In this document: piece after piece, positions 54,287 through 63,802 of the stretch
How the letters are laid out: each line of letters begins with the position of its first letter
Numbering within the stretch: position 1 is the stretch's first letter
Assembly (NCBI GenBank): GCA_947243795.1
Contig: OX365939.1
Location: 971,001 to 1,035,000, forward strand
Length of the DNA stretch: 64,000 bases
Direction: 5' to 3'
Origin: Saccharomyces uvarum
Taxonomy: Eukaryota > Ascomycota > Saccharomycetes > Saccharomycetales > Saccharomycetaceae
Program-made: the position numbers and the translations under genes
The notes under the pieces: model-generated
Seen by the model: only the letters and a program-made list of their open reading frames with translations
What the model was told of the DNA's origin: nothing
The model's database searches: none

Positions 54287-54859
54287 CCTCGCGGTGCTTG
54301 ATGTTACACCCTTTGTTTAATGAGTCTACGTTTGTATTTAACTAAATATTTTATATTGTTAATTCGCGCATGGTTGTTCTTTAATACGCGTCACGAATTG
54401 CTCTAGCGTGTCTTCAAATACAGCTAAAAAGAGATCTCAACACATGCCAAGGACAGCGTACTAGTTGGATTGGATGGGGATATCTGTCAAACTACTAGGT
54501 TGATAAATAACAAGTCAAGAATCACTCTCATAAACATTGTTTCTTCTTTTTCTTATCCGATATTTCTTAAAGTGTTTTCGGAAAGCATTTTAAATCAAAT
54601 ATCCAAATCAAAGCTCTTCTCAAGTACTATCAATAATACTACAACGTTTCTGAGTACTATTGCTCACAAGTATGTTAGCTTTCCTTCTCAGAGGCTTCTT
54701 TGAGCAGATGTAATCTACAAATAAATCGTATTCCGGGTAAAATAGGCTCCTTATTGGCTGAAGTGCTTTCTGTTTTTTGAAACTAAACCAGCTTTAAAGT
54801 AGCGCTTCATACAGTGGGAATGATCCGGTTTGGACATACTACCAAGACTGAGAGCTACA
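54287..54859. promoter_or_regulatory. NBP1-GAB1 divergent intergenic region
   Basis: 573 bp. A short open frame at 54470-54703 has no conserved-looking content. Nothing else was recognised. Confidence 0.4.
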
Positions 54860-56044
54860 ATGGTTTCCACAGAACTCAAAGTGGCCCTGGGCTGTATAGC
54901 TGCTCGTTTGGCTGTAACGTGCCTTTTCCCCTCTCTACAGCAACAATTGGACCAGTCTGTTGAATTTTCAACGCCCGTAACTTCATTTAGGTCATTACAA
55001 GAGGGTATATATCTATTGCGGAATAACATTCGAGTATATAACCACGGTGTGGTTCATCATCCTCCCATTCTGGTTTTCTTCCTATCTCTTTTCGACTCTG
55101 ACAAATTAATTTCCATCATATACGCTTCAATTGATGGGTTGATTGCGTATCAGTTAACGAAGATGACAAAGGTTTTTAAAAATCTAGAAATACAAAGCTG
55201 GCTACCAGGTCTTCTCTATGCCGTAAATCCCTTGGTTCTATTATCTTGCGTCAGCCGTTCATCAATCATTTTCACAAATTTCGCCATTTCCTCGTCATTA
55301 TATTGTGTATTAACCGAAGGCAATGTCATTTTGTCCTCTGTTATGATATCTGTTGCAGGATACTTGTCATTTTATCCTCTCCTACTTTTGATTCCGCTAT
55401 TGGGTATGCTCAAGAACTGGAGACAAAGAATGTTCTCCGTCATTGTTTCCATATTATCTTTACTAATCCTGCTATTGTTTAGCTATAATATGTTAGGAGG
55501 AGAAAGTTGGTCATTTTTGACACAAGTGTATGGATCTATAATAAGTTTTCAGAAGGTTTTCCCCAACCTAGGTCTATGGTGGTACTTTTTCATTGAAATG
55601 TTTGACACTTTCATACCGTTTTTCAAAGCTGTCTTCAATATCTTTATTGCAGCGTTCATAACACCGTTTACTTTACGCTACCATAAGCAGCCATTCTACG
55701 CATTTATTTTATGTATTGGATGGATTGCTTTAACTAAGCCATATCCCTCCCTCGGTGATGCTGGGTTTTTCTTCAGTTTCTTACCTTTTTTCACTCCATT
55801 ATTCGGTTATTTAAGGTACCCCATCATATCAGCATTATTATTTCTACACGCAATTGTCTTGGCTCCAATTTTCTATCATCTGTGGGTTGTTTTGGGTTCA
55901 GGAAATAGCAATTTTTTCTACGCAATTTCCCTAGTATATGCTCTAGCTTTAGCATCTATCTTGGTTGATTTGAACTGGGCAATGTTGAGAATTGAATATG
56001 ATAATGGTATCCCAAATTTCAAATTAAAAGTAACACAAATCTAA
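54860..56044 (+). CDS. GAB1: GPI transamidase subunit Gab1 (PIG-U)
   Basis: Multi-spanning ER membrane subunit of the GPI transamidase with Gaa1, Gpi8, Gpi16 and Gpi17. The protein is 394 residues, as in S. cerevisiae, with eight or more hydrophobic segments. The PIG-U motifs EGIYLLRNNIRVYNHGVVHHPP and GDAGFFFSFLPFF are present. The ATG at 54860 (MVSTELKVALG) corresponds to the known start. It is the last gene in the window that matches the S. cerevisiae right-arm order. Confidence 0.96.
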   Translation: MVSTELKVALGCIAARLAVTCLFPSLQQQLDQSVEFSTPVTSFRSLQEGIYLLRNNIRVYNHGVVHHPPILVFFLSLFDSDKLISIIYASIDGLIAYQLTKMTKVFKNLEIQSWLPGLLYAVNPLVLLSCVSRSSIIFTNFAISSSLYCVLTEGNVILSSVMISVAGYLSFYPLLLLIPLLGMLKNWRQRMFSVIVSILSLLILLLFSYNMLGGESWSFLTQVYGSIISFQKVFPNLGLWWYFFIEMFDTFIPFFKAVFNIFIAAFITPFTLRYHKQPFYAFILCIGWIALTKPYPSLGDAGFFFSFLPFFTPLFGYLRYPIISALLFLHAIVLAPIFYHLWVVLGSGNSNFFYAISLVYALALASILVDLNWAMLRIEYDNGIPNFKLKVTQI

Positions 56045-57518
56045 TTATGTTTTTCTATAAATATATAGAAGATAAAAATAGAAAAAGCACTCTTCAAGAT
56101 CTCCATCCAATGAAATATTAGTGCAGAATGTGACATTCGCGCCTAATTTGTGACACCATTTTATCCATTAATTACCTCAAGATATGGTTTTGCCATATCT
56201 ACATTCACTCTGGGTAGTATTTGAAAGTTAAAACCTGTAGAAAGACTTTTTTTTTTATTATGCAAATGTACGTGGAACCTTTAGTCCAAATTTAGTCAGT
56301 ATCATTAAACAAAAATCTATTAGCCCCGCGATGTTCGTAGGTTATCCGGTAGCGTCCGGTACCTCTCTGCATAATAATTCCCTGTTATGCTAACATTATC
56401 AACTGCATGTGGAAGCACTGCTATACATACTGTTTTTAATTATTAGTGAAGCTTTTAGGATGCTAAGATTACGAAATCCATTCTGAATACTATGTAGTGG
56501 TATCATGTTTTGTGGTTTTGGTGGCATTAAAAGACGGAGTGTCGGCAATGTTCTAAAGTGCACCTTAATGGCACCGGCATATTAGAGCTTCACTTCAAAG
56601 AGATAAAAGCTGTGTAATGGTATATTATGGTTTGTCAAATATAAGAAAGGTTATAGTTCAAATTTCACAAGGTAGTCCAGTGGTATTGTTGTGCGATTAT
56701 TGATTATCAATACATAAAACACTTGACAGGTTCATGTATTTCCCGGATATAGATATGTTAGGAGAGTTGCACGTGAAGTAGTATAGTGTTTGTATAGCAA
56801 TTTCTTTTCTATGGGAGATATACAGAAGCAATACATTATCAAGGCGTGCAAGGTGTGTTAAGTAACGCTATAAAGATGGTAGAAAGATAAGCGCTTTTTT
56901 CATTGGAGCCATTGAAGGTAATTGGATTTTGTTTGAAGTTACGTCAAAACGTAGTTATGATGTTAAGGGAAGTAAAGAGAATGTGTTAGTCCGAGGAGCG
57001 CAGGGTACATTGGTGTTTTCATAGCGTTATCATAGTTCTGAAATGGATGACGAGGGCTATGTGTAAGGTAAATTCAATAGTATGCTAGACGATCGAGCTC
57101 TATGAAATAAAGGGAGAACGCGAGAGTTATGATTCAAGGTCATAGACTTGCTATATAACACTATTTCCAGATGAGGAAGTGGAAGTGGATCAAGTGCTCG
57201 TGTAAGCTATCCAGGCATTAAAATTTTTGTCGTGGGAAAAGGTTGAGCTTTGTAAAAATGGAATATGCTGCATATTAGATCTAAAGCTAAAAGATAGAAT
57301 ATGGTAATTGATTGAAATATCAAAACGGGCTGTACACAGGGTCCGAAAGTATTCAGGGAAATAAAGAATTTCACATGCATAGGCTGTGAAATTCGATGTA
57401 ATCTCCGTCGCAAAAAAGAAGCACCTCGAGCTTCGCGCCGTATATGCGGTTGGTGCTGACATATGCAAGAGCGCTTACTAATTCAACCCCATCGACCGCC
57501 CTGAACCCACTTCACTGC

Positions 57519-57525
57519 TTACTAA
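57519..57525 (+). promoter_or_regulatory. Yap1-type response element TTACTAA
   Basis: Perfect TTACTAA, 141 bp upstream of the GTT2-like ATG. Yap1 and its relatives activate antioxidant genes, including GSTs, through this site. Motif evidence only. Confidence 0.55.
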
Positions 57526-57583
57526 ATCATCGCAATGTACCAAGTGACCAACACGCTGCGAGATGATGATAGAAATATGGCCC

Positions 57584-57590
57584 TATATAA
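57584..57590 (+). promoter_or_regulatory. TATA box of the GTT2-like gene
   Basis: TATATAA in the context GGCCCTATATAAACACC, 76 bp upstream of the ATG. Confidence 0.6.
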
Positions 57591-57659
57591 ACACCAACGA
57601 GGGACACATGAACGTTGATCTGAGAGTTTTCCAGTTGCAGGAGAGTGTGAAAAGCAAGA

Positions 57660-58307
57660 ATGAAGATATATGACTGGCCTACAGGGCCATATCCAGCACG
57701 GGTCCGCATTGCCTTGACCGAGAAGAACCTGCAATCGCACGTCCAGTTCGTCAAGGTCGACCTTTTGAAAGGAGAGAACAAGACACCTGAGTTCCTTGCC
57801 AAGAATTATGCAGGTACATTGCCGGTTCTCGAACTAGATGACGGCACTTTCATCGCTGAGAGTACAGCCATTACCGAATATCTTGATGCGTTTGACGGCA
57901 CTCCTACTCTAACTGGCCAAACACCGCGGGAAAAAGGCGTGATCCACATGATGAATAAACGCGCAGAATTGGAGCTGCTCGACCCTATCAGTGTTTACTT
58001 CCGCCACGCCACGCCAGGACTGGGGCCCGACATTGAAGTTTACCAGAACTCTGAGTGGGGATTCCGTCAACTCGACAGAGCCATGAGGGGGATGCGCTAT
58101 TTCGACGAGGTTCTCAGGACACAGCCGTTTGTTGCTGGAGAGAAGTTCTCGATGGCTGATATCACGGTCATAGGTGGCTTGATAGCTGCTGCGTTTTTAA
58201 AACAGCAAGTGCCCGAGGAATGCGAGGCACTTAAGGCCTGGTACCAGAGGATGCAACAGCGTCCTAGTGTAAAGAACCAGCTAGAAATGTCTGCGCTACC
58301 TTTTTGA
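57660..58307 (+). CDS. GTT2: GTT2-like glutathione S-transferase
   Basis: A 215-residue intact glutathione S-transferase that conjugates glutathione to electrophiles. The N-terminal thioredoxin fold begins MKIYDWPTGPYPARVRIALTEKN. The cis-Pro motif TLPVLELDDG and the gamma-glutamyl-binding ESTAITEYLDA follow. The C-terminal helical domain holds MNKRAELELLDP and KFSMADITVIGG, the N-capping motif. It resembles S. cerevisiae Gtt2 (YLL060C, left arm of chromosome XII), but only about 70% of residues match by eye and the N-terminus is shorter. So it may be an extra or relocated copy rather than the orthologue. Its promoter has a TATA box and a Yap1-type site. Confidence 0.88.
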   Translation: MKIYDWPTGPYPARVRIALTEKNLQSHVQFVKVDLLKGENKTPEFLAKNYAGTLPVLELDDGTFIAESTAITEYLDAFDGTPTLTGQTPREKGVIHMMNKRAELELLDPISVYFRHATPGLGPDIEVYQNSEWGFRQLDRAMRGMRYFDEVLRTQPFVAGEKFSMADITVIGGLIAAAFLKQQVPEECEALKAWYQRMQQRPSVKNQLEMSALPF

Positions 58308-58484
58308 AGTAATTTAAAAGAAAAACAATTCTCACGATATAGAGCAGAAAATAAATAGCGGGTATTCCTTGATAAATAAGAAATAGATATGCAATATTAA
58401 ATGTTCATAATCGTACAAGAGATATTTCCTATATGGAATAGTTGAAAAGCGTAGACCCTTATGGGCGAAACCGCCTACACCTTT

Positions 58485-58626
58485 ATTGAACGATGCGCCA
58501 TTAGACGGTTCAATCTGGGCGCGGGTAATAATCCTTAGTTGAATATGGTCACATGATCCTGTCGGAACGCATTGCTCGGGAGAAGTGTTCAGCCGCACTT
58601 GCAAACCATGTCAGCTGGGCGGCTAA
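58485..58626. repeat. Subtelomeric structured block, copy A
   Basis: Homologous to 61344-61421 in its right part: CATGATC...GTCGGAACGC, GTTCAGCCG, TGCAA, GTCAGCT, GGCGGCTAA. Inverted repeats are visible: ATTGAAC at 58485-58491 with GTTCAAT at 58508-58514, and AGCCG with CGGCT. The right end contains TAGCCGCCCA on the minus strand (58616-58625), a URS1-like site. It looks like an X-element core remnant. Confidence 0.6.
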
Positions 58627-58675
58627 ATGATTAGTAACAAGAGAGAGGCTATATTGGAATAAGTGATCTTGTTAC

Positions 58676-58750
58676 TGACTTTGGAAATTAGTTGATAATT
58701 TTTGAGATTCCATTATTTCTTAATATTATAATATTACGTATATAGATTAA
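58676..58750 (-). mobile_element. Delta LTR fragment
   Basis: About 75 bp corresponding to one end of a delta LTR (GAGATTCCATTATTTCTTAA landmark), in the same orientation as and directly beside the longer copy to the right. Old and partial. Confidence 0.7.
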
Positions 58751-59080
58751 TGACCATTAAAGTTGTATGATGATCTTTGGGATTCCATTGTTTCTTAATG
58801 TTATAATATTACGCATATAGATTATACTAGAGATTCTCCTCATGGATTTAGGAATCCACAAAAAGGAATCTGCAATTTTGCATAATATTATAAATGATTC
58901 TGTTCCTCTTTTTATATGTTATCATTCATTGATCCTATTACAATATCAATCCTTGCGCTTCAGCTTCCATTAATTTCGATGACAGTTTGAATCTTAATTT
59001 ACTGGTCTTGTAATTTATGTAATCTTTTAACACCGTATATAATAGTAATAGATGGACAATAGTTGAATCTTGTTCCAACA
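58751..59080 (-). mobile_element. Solo delta LTR
   Basis: About 330 bp, Ty1/Ty2 delta in reverse orientation: TTTGGGATTCCATTG near the left, CTCCTCATGGATTTAGGAAT, and TTGTTCCAACA at 59070-59080. Moderately diverged, so older than the copy at 49430. No Ty coding sequence is attached. Confidence 0.8.
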
Positions 59081-59156
59081 GTTTTATATACCTCTCTTAT
59101 ATAATAAGAAAGAACTGCTTATTATTAATTATTACTACTTACTAAACTACCAATTA

Positions 59157-59330
59157 TCAACAATATAAAACGATGATAATAATGTCTATAGGATTATGTA
59201 GAATTATAGATTCCTTTTTGTGGATTCCTAAATCCTCGAGGAAAACTTCTAGTATATTCTATATACCTGATATTATTGCCTTACAAACAATGGAATCCCA
59301 ACAATTATCTGAAAACTCACGTATTTCTCA
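59157..59330 (+). mobile_element. Partial delta LTR, opposite orientation
   Basis: About 174 bp matching the downstream half of a delta LTR in plus orientation (AAACGATGATAATAATG, TCCTAAATCCTCGAGGA, ending ATTTCTCA). With the preceding copy it forms an inverted pair. Fossil fragment. Confidence 0.78.
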
Positions 59331-59389
59331 AATAATTATATTATAATTATGGAGAGTGATAAGACGGGAAGAGAAGAGCAAGGCAGGAT

Positions 59390-59530
59390 GTTGTGCTTTA
59401 GAGTGTGTATTGCAATGGGTTGAGATACATTCAGGGTATATTATAAGGTCGGAAGAGTAAGCGGTGATGTGTTAAGTTAGTTGAGAGGGATAGTATTTAG
59501 TAGTGTGTATTGCAATGGGTTTACGTACTT
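59390..59530. repeat. Tandem duplication with a 100-bp period
   Basis: A 20-bp exact direct repeat occurs at 59402-59421 and 59502-59521, exactly 100 bp apart, flanked by weaker similarity (AGAAGAGCAAG versus GAAGAGTAAG). Subtelomeric, just beyond the transporter stop codon. No coding potential. Confidence 0.65.
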
Positions 59531-59628
59531 CGTTAAGAGTGGGATCCACACATTTCTATTTTGATTTCGTAAGACACAAAAAGGACTGCACAAAATATTT
59601 CACATTATTTCTTCGAAATAATCCTTCA

Positions 59629-61056
59629 CTATCTTATTTTCCAATTGTTTTCTGAGGCTAAGATGGCGCGAACGTAAGTGAAACATAGAAAGTTAGGAAC
59701 AAAAAGTATACCATTGTAAATAATTGCATTTTGATAGTCATGCGCTGAGGAACCGCCATGTTTAATAAGTGAACCTGCAACAGGTGATCCAAGAAATTTT
59801 CCCACACCTCTACAGAAATAGAGAGACCATGTACTTGATTGATAGTGCTGAACGCCAAATAATTCGACCATGCAAGTTGGAAGCAGTGAAATGATTGGAC
59901 CAGATACCACACCGTATAAAATCACGAAAGCAATGAGAGTGCCACGAGTAGATACTAACCATAGGGCGAATGCAGTCACTGTACTTAAAAAGCAGCAACA
60001 AAGTAACATATTTAAACGGCCGAAATTATCTGCGAAGTATCCTACTATCACCTTTGAAACTGCATTCACGGCATTGTTTATCCCGATAAATACTGCGCCC
60101 TCGTTAGAGCTGAAGCCCAAAGTTTGCCCGTATGAGGACATATAATAACCAGGAATCAAATAACCAGCCGATTGTAATAGTGCCCCAGTCATATGGAAGA
60201 TAAACTTTTTGCTCGTTACTAGGCTCATATTCAAGTGTAGTACCTCAATTTTAACCGATTTGAGTTTATGCGTGGCAACATAGTTGGGATGTGGATGGAC
60301 CAGGAATGTTGCAGGAAGAAGACAGACGAATGTGATTATTCCACATATTCTTAGTGCCCATTGCCATCCATATTTGGTTATCAGGTATCTAGTTAGAGGG
60401 GCTAAAGCTAACCCACCAATTCCTGTGCCAGAGAATAAAATTCCCATGGCAATTCCTCTGTGAGCACTGAAATAGGGTGGTGCATGAACAATAGCCGGTA
60501 GATATGTCAGGGAACCTCCAATGCCAAACATTACTCCTTGACTCAATGCAAACTGCCATATTTCCTGTGCCCATGATGCGCTTATTAGACCCATGGCCAT
60601 CAAAAGTGACCCAAACACCATGGTTTGTTGGATTGAAAAGAAGTGCTGTAGTACATTATTTCCGATGGTTACCATATATGTTAATGAAGTTGCCAAAGTC
60701 CCGATGATAGAAACAGTAGCAACAGGTTTGCCATATAAGGGACCACCTTTACTAAGATAAAAATCCTGAAACACACCGAATGTAAATGCGAACCCAAATA
60801 TAATGAAATTGCACATGAATCCAGCAGCGACAATCATATAGCTTTGGAATCGAAATTTTTTACTTCACAACTCTGAATCTATACCTTGACCATTTTCATC
60901 TGTTAAAGTAGTAGAGCCATGGTTAGAGGTAGCTTCCTCTAAATTGCCACTCTGCAATACAATATCTGACCTACCAATAGAATTAGCATGTTCAACAGTT
61001 TTCTGATTTACTCTGGCGTCATGGTCATTGACGTAGTTGTGATCAGAGGGTGTCAT
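59629..61056 (-). pseudogene. MFS monocarboxylate-type transporter with one in-frame TGA
   Basis: Major facilitator family protein of the monocarboxylate porter (MCH/Esbp6-like) type. From the ATG at 61056 there are 63 hydrophilic Asn/Asp/Ser-rich codons, then TGA at 60867-60865, then SKKFRFQSY and, in the same frame, a 402-residue body from Met at 60837 with about 12 hydrophobic segments. MFS landmarks are GGSLTYLPAIV, HRGIAMGILFSGTGIGG and the loop motif GYFADNFGRLN. The body has no other stop. It could be a young pseudogene, a gene translated from the internal ATG, a read-through case or a sequencing error. The substrate cannot be assigned. I do not recall a counterpart here in S. cerevisiae. 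Confidence 0.75.
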
Positions 61057-61230
61057 CAAAAGATTCAACTTTCTTCACCTCTTTTTGGACCAGATTGTTG
61101 CTAATAATAGTAATAAGCAAAAACTAAAGTTTCAATTTTAATTGAGGTGTATTTCCTTAATATTTTATGTGCTTCAGGTGCTATACAGCTCTTTAGTTCA
61201 TGTAGATTTGCGCTCATTTATAACATCTTC

Positions 61231-61265
61231 ATGAGACAATCCGCCGAAAGGCGGACTTGTCTCAT
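61231..61265. repeat. Strong hairpin (15-bp arms, GAAA loop)
   Basis: ATGAGACAATCCGCC, then GAAA, then GGCGGACTTGTCTCAT: a nearly perfect inverted repeat with a single bulged base. It lies 175 bp upstream of the transporter ATG. The arms contain CCGCCGA, overlapping a URS1-like core. It could be a palindromic zinc-cluster or Ume6 site, or part of the structured subtelomeric block. Confidence 0.7.
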
Positions 61266-61343
61266 AAAGCAAAAGAAGCGGCCTATGGGCAAAAAGAAGT
61301 GGCCCTGGTTAAGCCAGTCGGGCGTGCGCTGCCTGTACATGAT

Positions 61344-61421
61344 TACATGATCATATCGGAACGCGCTGCCCGAGAAAATGCGTTCAGCCGGACATGCAAG
61401 GTACGTCAGCTCGGCGGCTAA
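61344..61421. repeat. Subtelomeric structured block, copy B
   Basis: Direct-repeat partner of the block at about 58549-58626. Stems GAACGC/GCGTTC and AGCCG/CGGCT are kept in both copies despite base differences. The right end TCGGCGGCTA (61411-61420) is an exact reverse complement of the URS1 consensus TAGCCGCCGA. It precedes the G-rich repeat region, the place of an X-element core. Confidence 0.6.
61411..61420 (-). promoter_or_regulatory. Exact URS1 (Ume6) consensus
   Basis: Minus-strand TAGCCGCCGA, about 355 bp upstream of the transporter ATG on the same strand. The site is also part of the repeated subtelomeric block, so it may act in subtelomeric chromatin rather than on the gene. Confidence 0.6.
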
Positions 61422-63386
61422 GTAAGCGGTAGTCATATAAGAGAAGGTATAAGATGAGTGAGGTGAACGATGAGTGTATGCGGCGGTTCAATTTCCTGTG
61501 CGTCTGTTCATGTCATCGGGGAATAAGAGCATGGAAATTATGGTTTAGGTGTAGTGGGTATATAATATAGCATCTGTGCAAGACTTTTGGTATTTATATT
61601 ATGGTATGGCAGTGATGAAGGTATGTGCAAATGTGAGAATGTTGCGATGATTAGTTTGTATTATATTTAACGCCCGTGTGCGTATGTGATGGTGTTATGT
61701 TTAGCATCCATGTGAGTATGTAGTGGTATTATATAGAGAATGGTCATGGTAATGTAGTATGGTATATAGTGCAATATGTTAAGTTAAAATGTGGTTAGGG
61801 TATATAGAGAAGAATGGTGCTTATAAAAATATAGTATGTGGTATTATAATATGAGAGTGGAAGTATAATATAGCATCCGTGTGAGTATGCAGCCTTAATA
61901 AATCGATGAATGCATATCAAGATGAAAAGAGGTAGTGGCAAGTATAAGAATGGCATGGTATAGACATGTTATGGGAGGTAGCGAAGATATATTCTAAGAA
62001 TGGTCTATGGATAGCATCTGTACGAGTATGTGATGATAATATATAGAGAATGGTCAGAGTAATGCAGTATTATGTTATATTGAGAGAGTGGTATGCCAGG
62101 AGTTCAGATATATGTGGAGTGATGGTATATGATATTATGGAGAGAGAAACGGTAATATGTATTATGGCTATTAAGGTAGCAGATATTGATATTAAGTAGA
62201 GAGAGATGGCAGTATAGTATGGTATATAGTATGTGATATATGGTATGGGAGATGGTATGGTATATAGTATGTGATATAGTATGGGGATGAGCGATGGTAT
62301 GATATTCTATTGAGAGTGGTTAGGGTGATGAATTATGGTATACGATGTTGAGATATGTGGTGGTGGATAGACGGGTGATATGTATTGTAGTGGTGGTATG
62401 GGTGTGATGAAGGTATGTGATATATGATGGTATGAGAGCAAATGTGAGAATATTGAGATGTTTAAAGCGGATATATGATGTAGAGTATCGTATTTAGTGG
62501 GGGGCAGAGTTTGGTGGTCAGGCGATGGATCGAATGTGAAAATGTCCAGGGTGTTAAGTGCTGAGGTTCGTGCCGTATATGGTGATAATGTGGTGGTATG
62601 GTAGAGAAGAGCTGGGAAAGGGCGATGATAGATTGTTAGGTGGTATTTGAGGTGGAGTGGGTAGTTTAGGTATATAAATGATAGTTGGAGTGGGGCTAAG
62701 AAATAATGATTAGTGGATGGGTATGTATATTGGGTAAAAGGGTAGAAATTGGGAGAAAATATAAAAATATAGAATGTAAGAGTGGGAAGTTTAAGAATTA
62801 TAGTAGTGTTGTATGTGATTTGTATTATATTTAGCGTCCGTGTGGTATGTGGTGGTATTATAATATGGTATTGAGGGTATTGTAGAATGGTATATGGTAT
62901 AATGTGTAGGTATTAGGATATAGAGAGAACATATGGTATATAGTATGATAGTATGGGGGAGTAATGGAGAGTGATGATAAGTTGATAGTAGATGGGTATT
63001 GAGTTATGATATGTGATGGTATTATATTTTAGCGTCCGTAGGAGTGCGCGTATCAATTATAGTAGAAGTAGTCAGGATAATATAGTATGACGATATTATG
63101 AAGAGAGTGGTGGTGTGGTATGGTATGATAATATGGAGGGGTGTGAGAGTGATGATAAGTGGTGATATGGTATTATTATATGGAGGGGTGTGGTGTTTAG
63201 GATTATTTGTTTATGTTTATTTGTTTAGGATTCGATATGTATGTTAGCGTCCGTAGGAGTATGTGGTGGTATTATAATATATAGGGAGTGATAAGATGGT
63301 ATATATGGAGAGAGACGATATTATGATATATGGTATGGGATATGGAGAGTGGTTAGGGTGAATTATGGAGGAGTGTGATTACGTTG

Positions 63387-63690
63387 ATTTGTTTACGTTT
63401 GGATATGTATGTTTCGATGTATTTATTTGTTTACGTTTGGAGGGTTGGAGAGTAGTGGTTAGGGTAGTGGGATATGGTATTACATTTAGCGTCCGTAGGA
63501 GTATGTGATGGTATATGATATTGAAGTATGGTATATGGTGTTGAGAATAGTGGTGGAAGGTAGATGGGTGATACATAATGCATGGTATATGATATTGTGG
63601 AGGGGTGTGGTGTATATGTTTGTGTGTTTAGGTTGATTTGTTTAGGTTGATTTGTTTACGTTTGAATGTGTATGTTTCGATAGTTGGAGA
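63387..63690. repeat. Duplicated TTTGTTTACGTTTG segment
   Basis: The word GATTTGTTTACGTTTG followed by TATGTATGTTTCGAT occurs near 63384-63420 and again near 63648-63682, with further partial copies at 63427 and 63628-63647. TTTACGTTTG is one base off an ARS consensus. A local duplication inside the subtelomeric array. Confidence 0.6.
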
Positions 63691-63777
63691 TATCATGGAG
63701 ATATTGAGGTAGGGTAATGGTGTATGATATTGAGAATGGTCAGGGTATATAGGTAGGGAGATGGTGTGTGATAGTAA

Positions 63778-63802
63778 GTTGGTTGGTTGGTTGGTTGGTT
63801 GG
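63778..63802 (+). repeat. GGTT microsatellite
   Basis: Five to six uninterrupted GGTT units within the subtelomeric array. Confidence 0.85.

Larger units (their letters stand above)
56045..57659. other. Transition into subtelomeric sequence, no clear gene
   Basis: 1.6 kb with no convincing ORF. From about 56,650 the sequence becomes rich in GTAGTATAG, AAGGTGTGTTAAG and similar plus-strand purine/GT words, as in the far-right repeat region. CTTCGCGCCGTATATGCGG (57430-57448) resembles GGTTCGTGCCGTATATGGT (62567-62585), suggesting a degraded X-element-like remnant. The end of the region is the GTT2-like promoter. Confidence 0.45.

Noticed and set aside
54470-54703. 77-codon frame in the NBP1-GAB1 spacer
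   Set aside because: Divergent promoter sequence with no recognised domain and no convincing ATG context.
57190-57468. 92-codon minus-strand frame upstream of the GTT2-like gene
   Set aside because: Low-complexity subtelomeric sequence. It has no domain and overlaps a possible X-element remnant.
58332-58604. 90-codon minus-strand frame after the GTT2-like gene
   Set aside because: It overlaps the structured repeat block and has no recognisable content.
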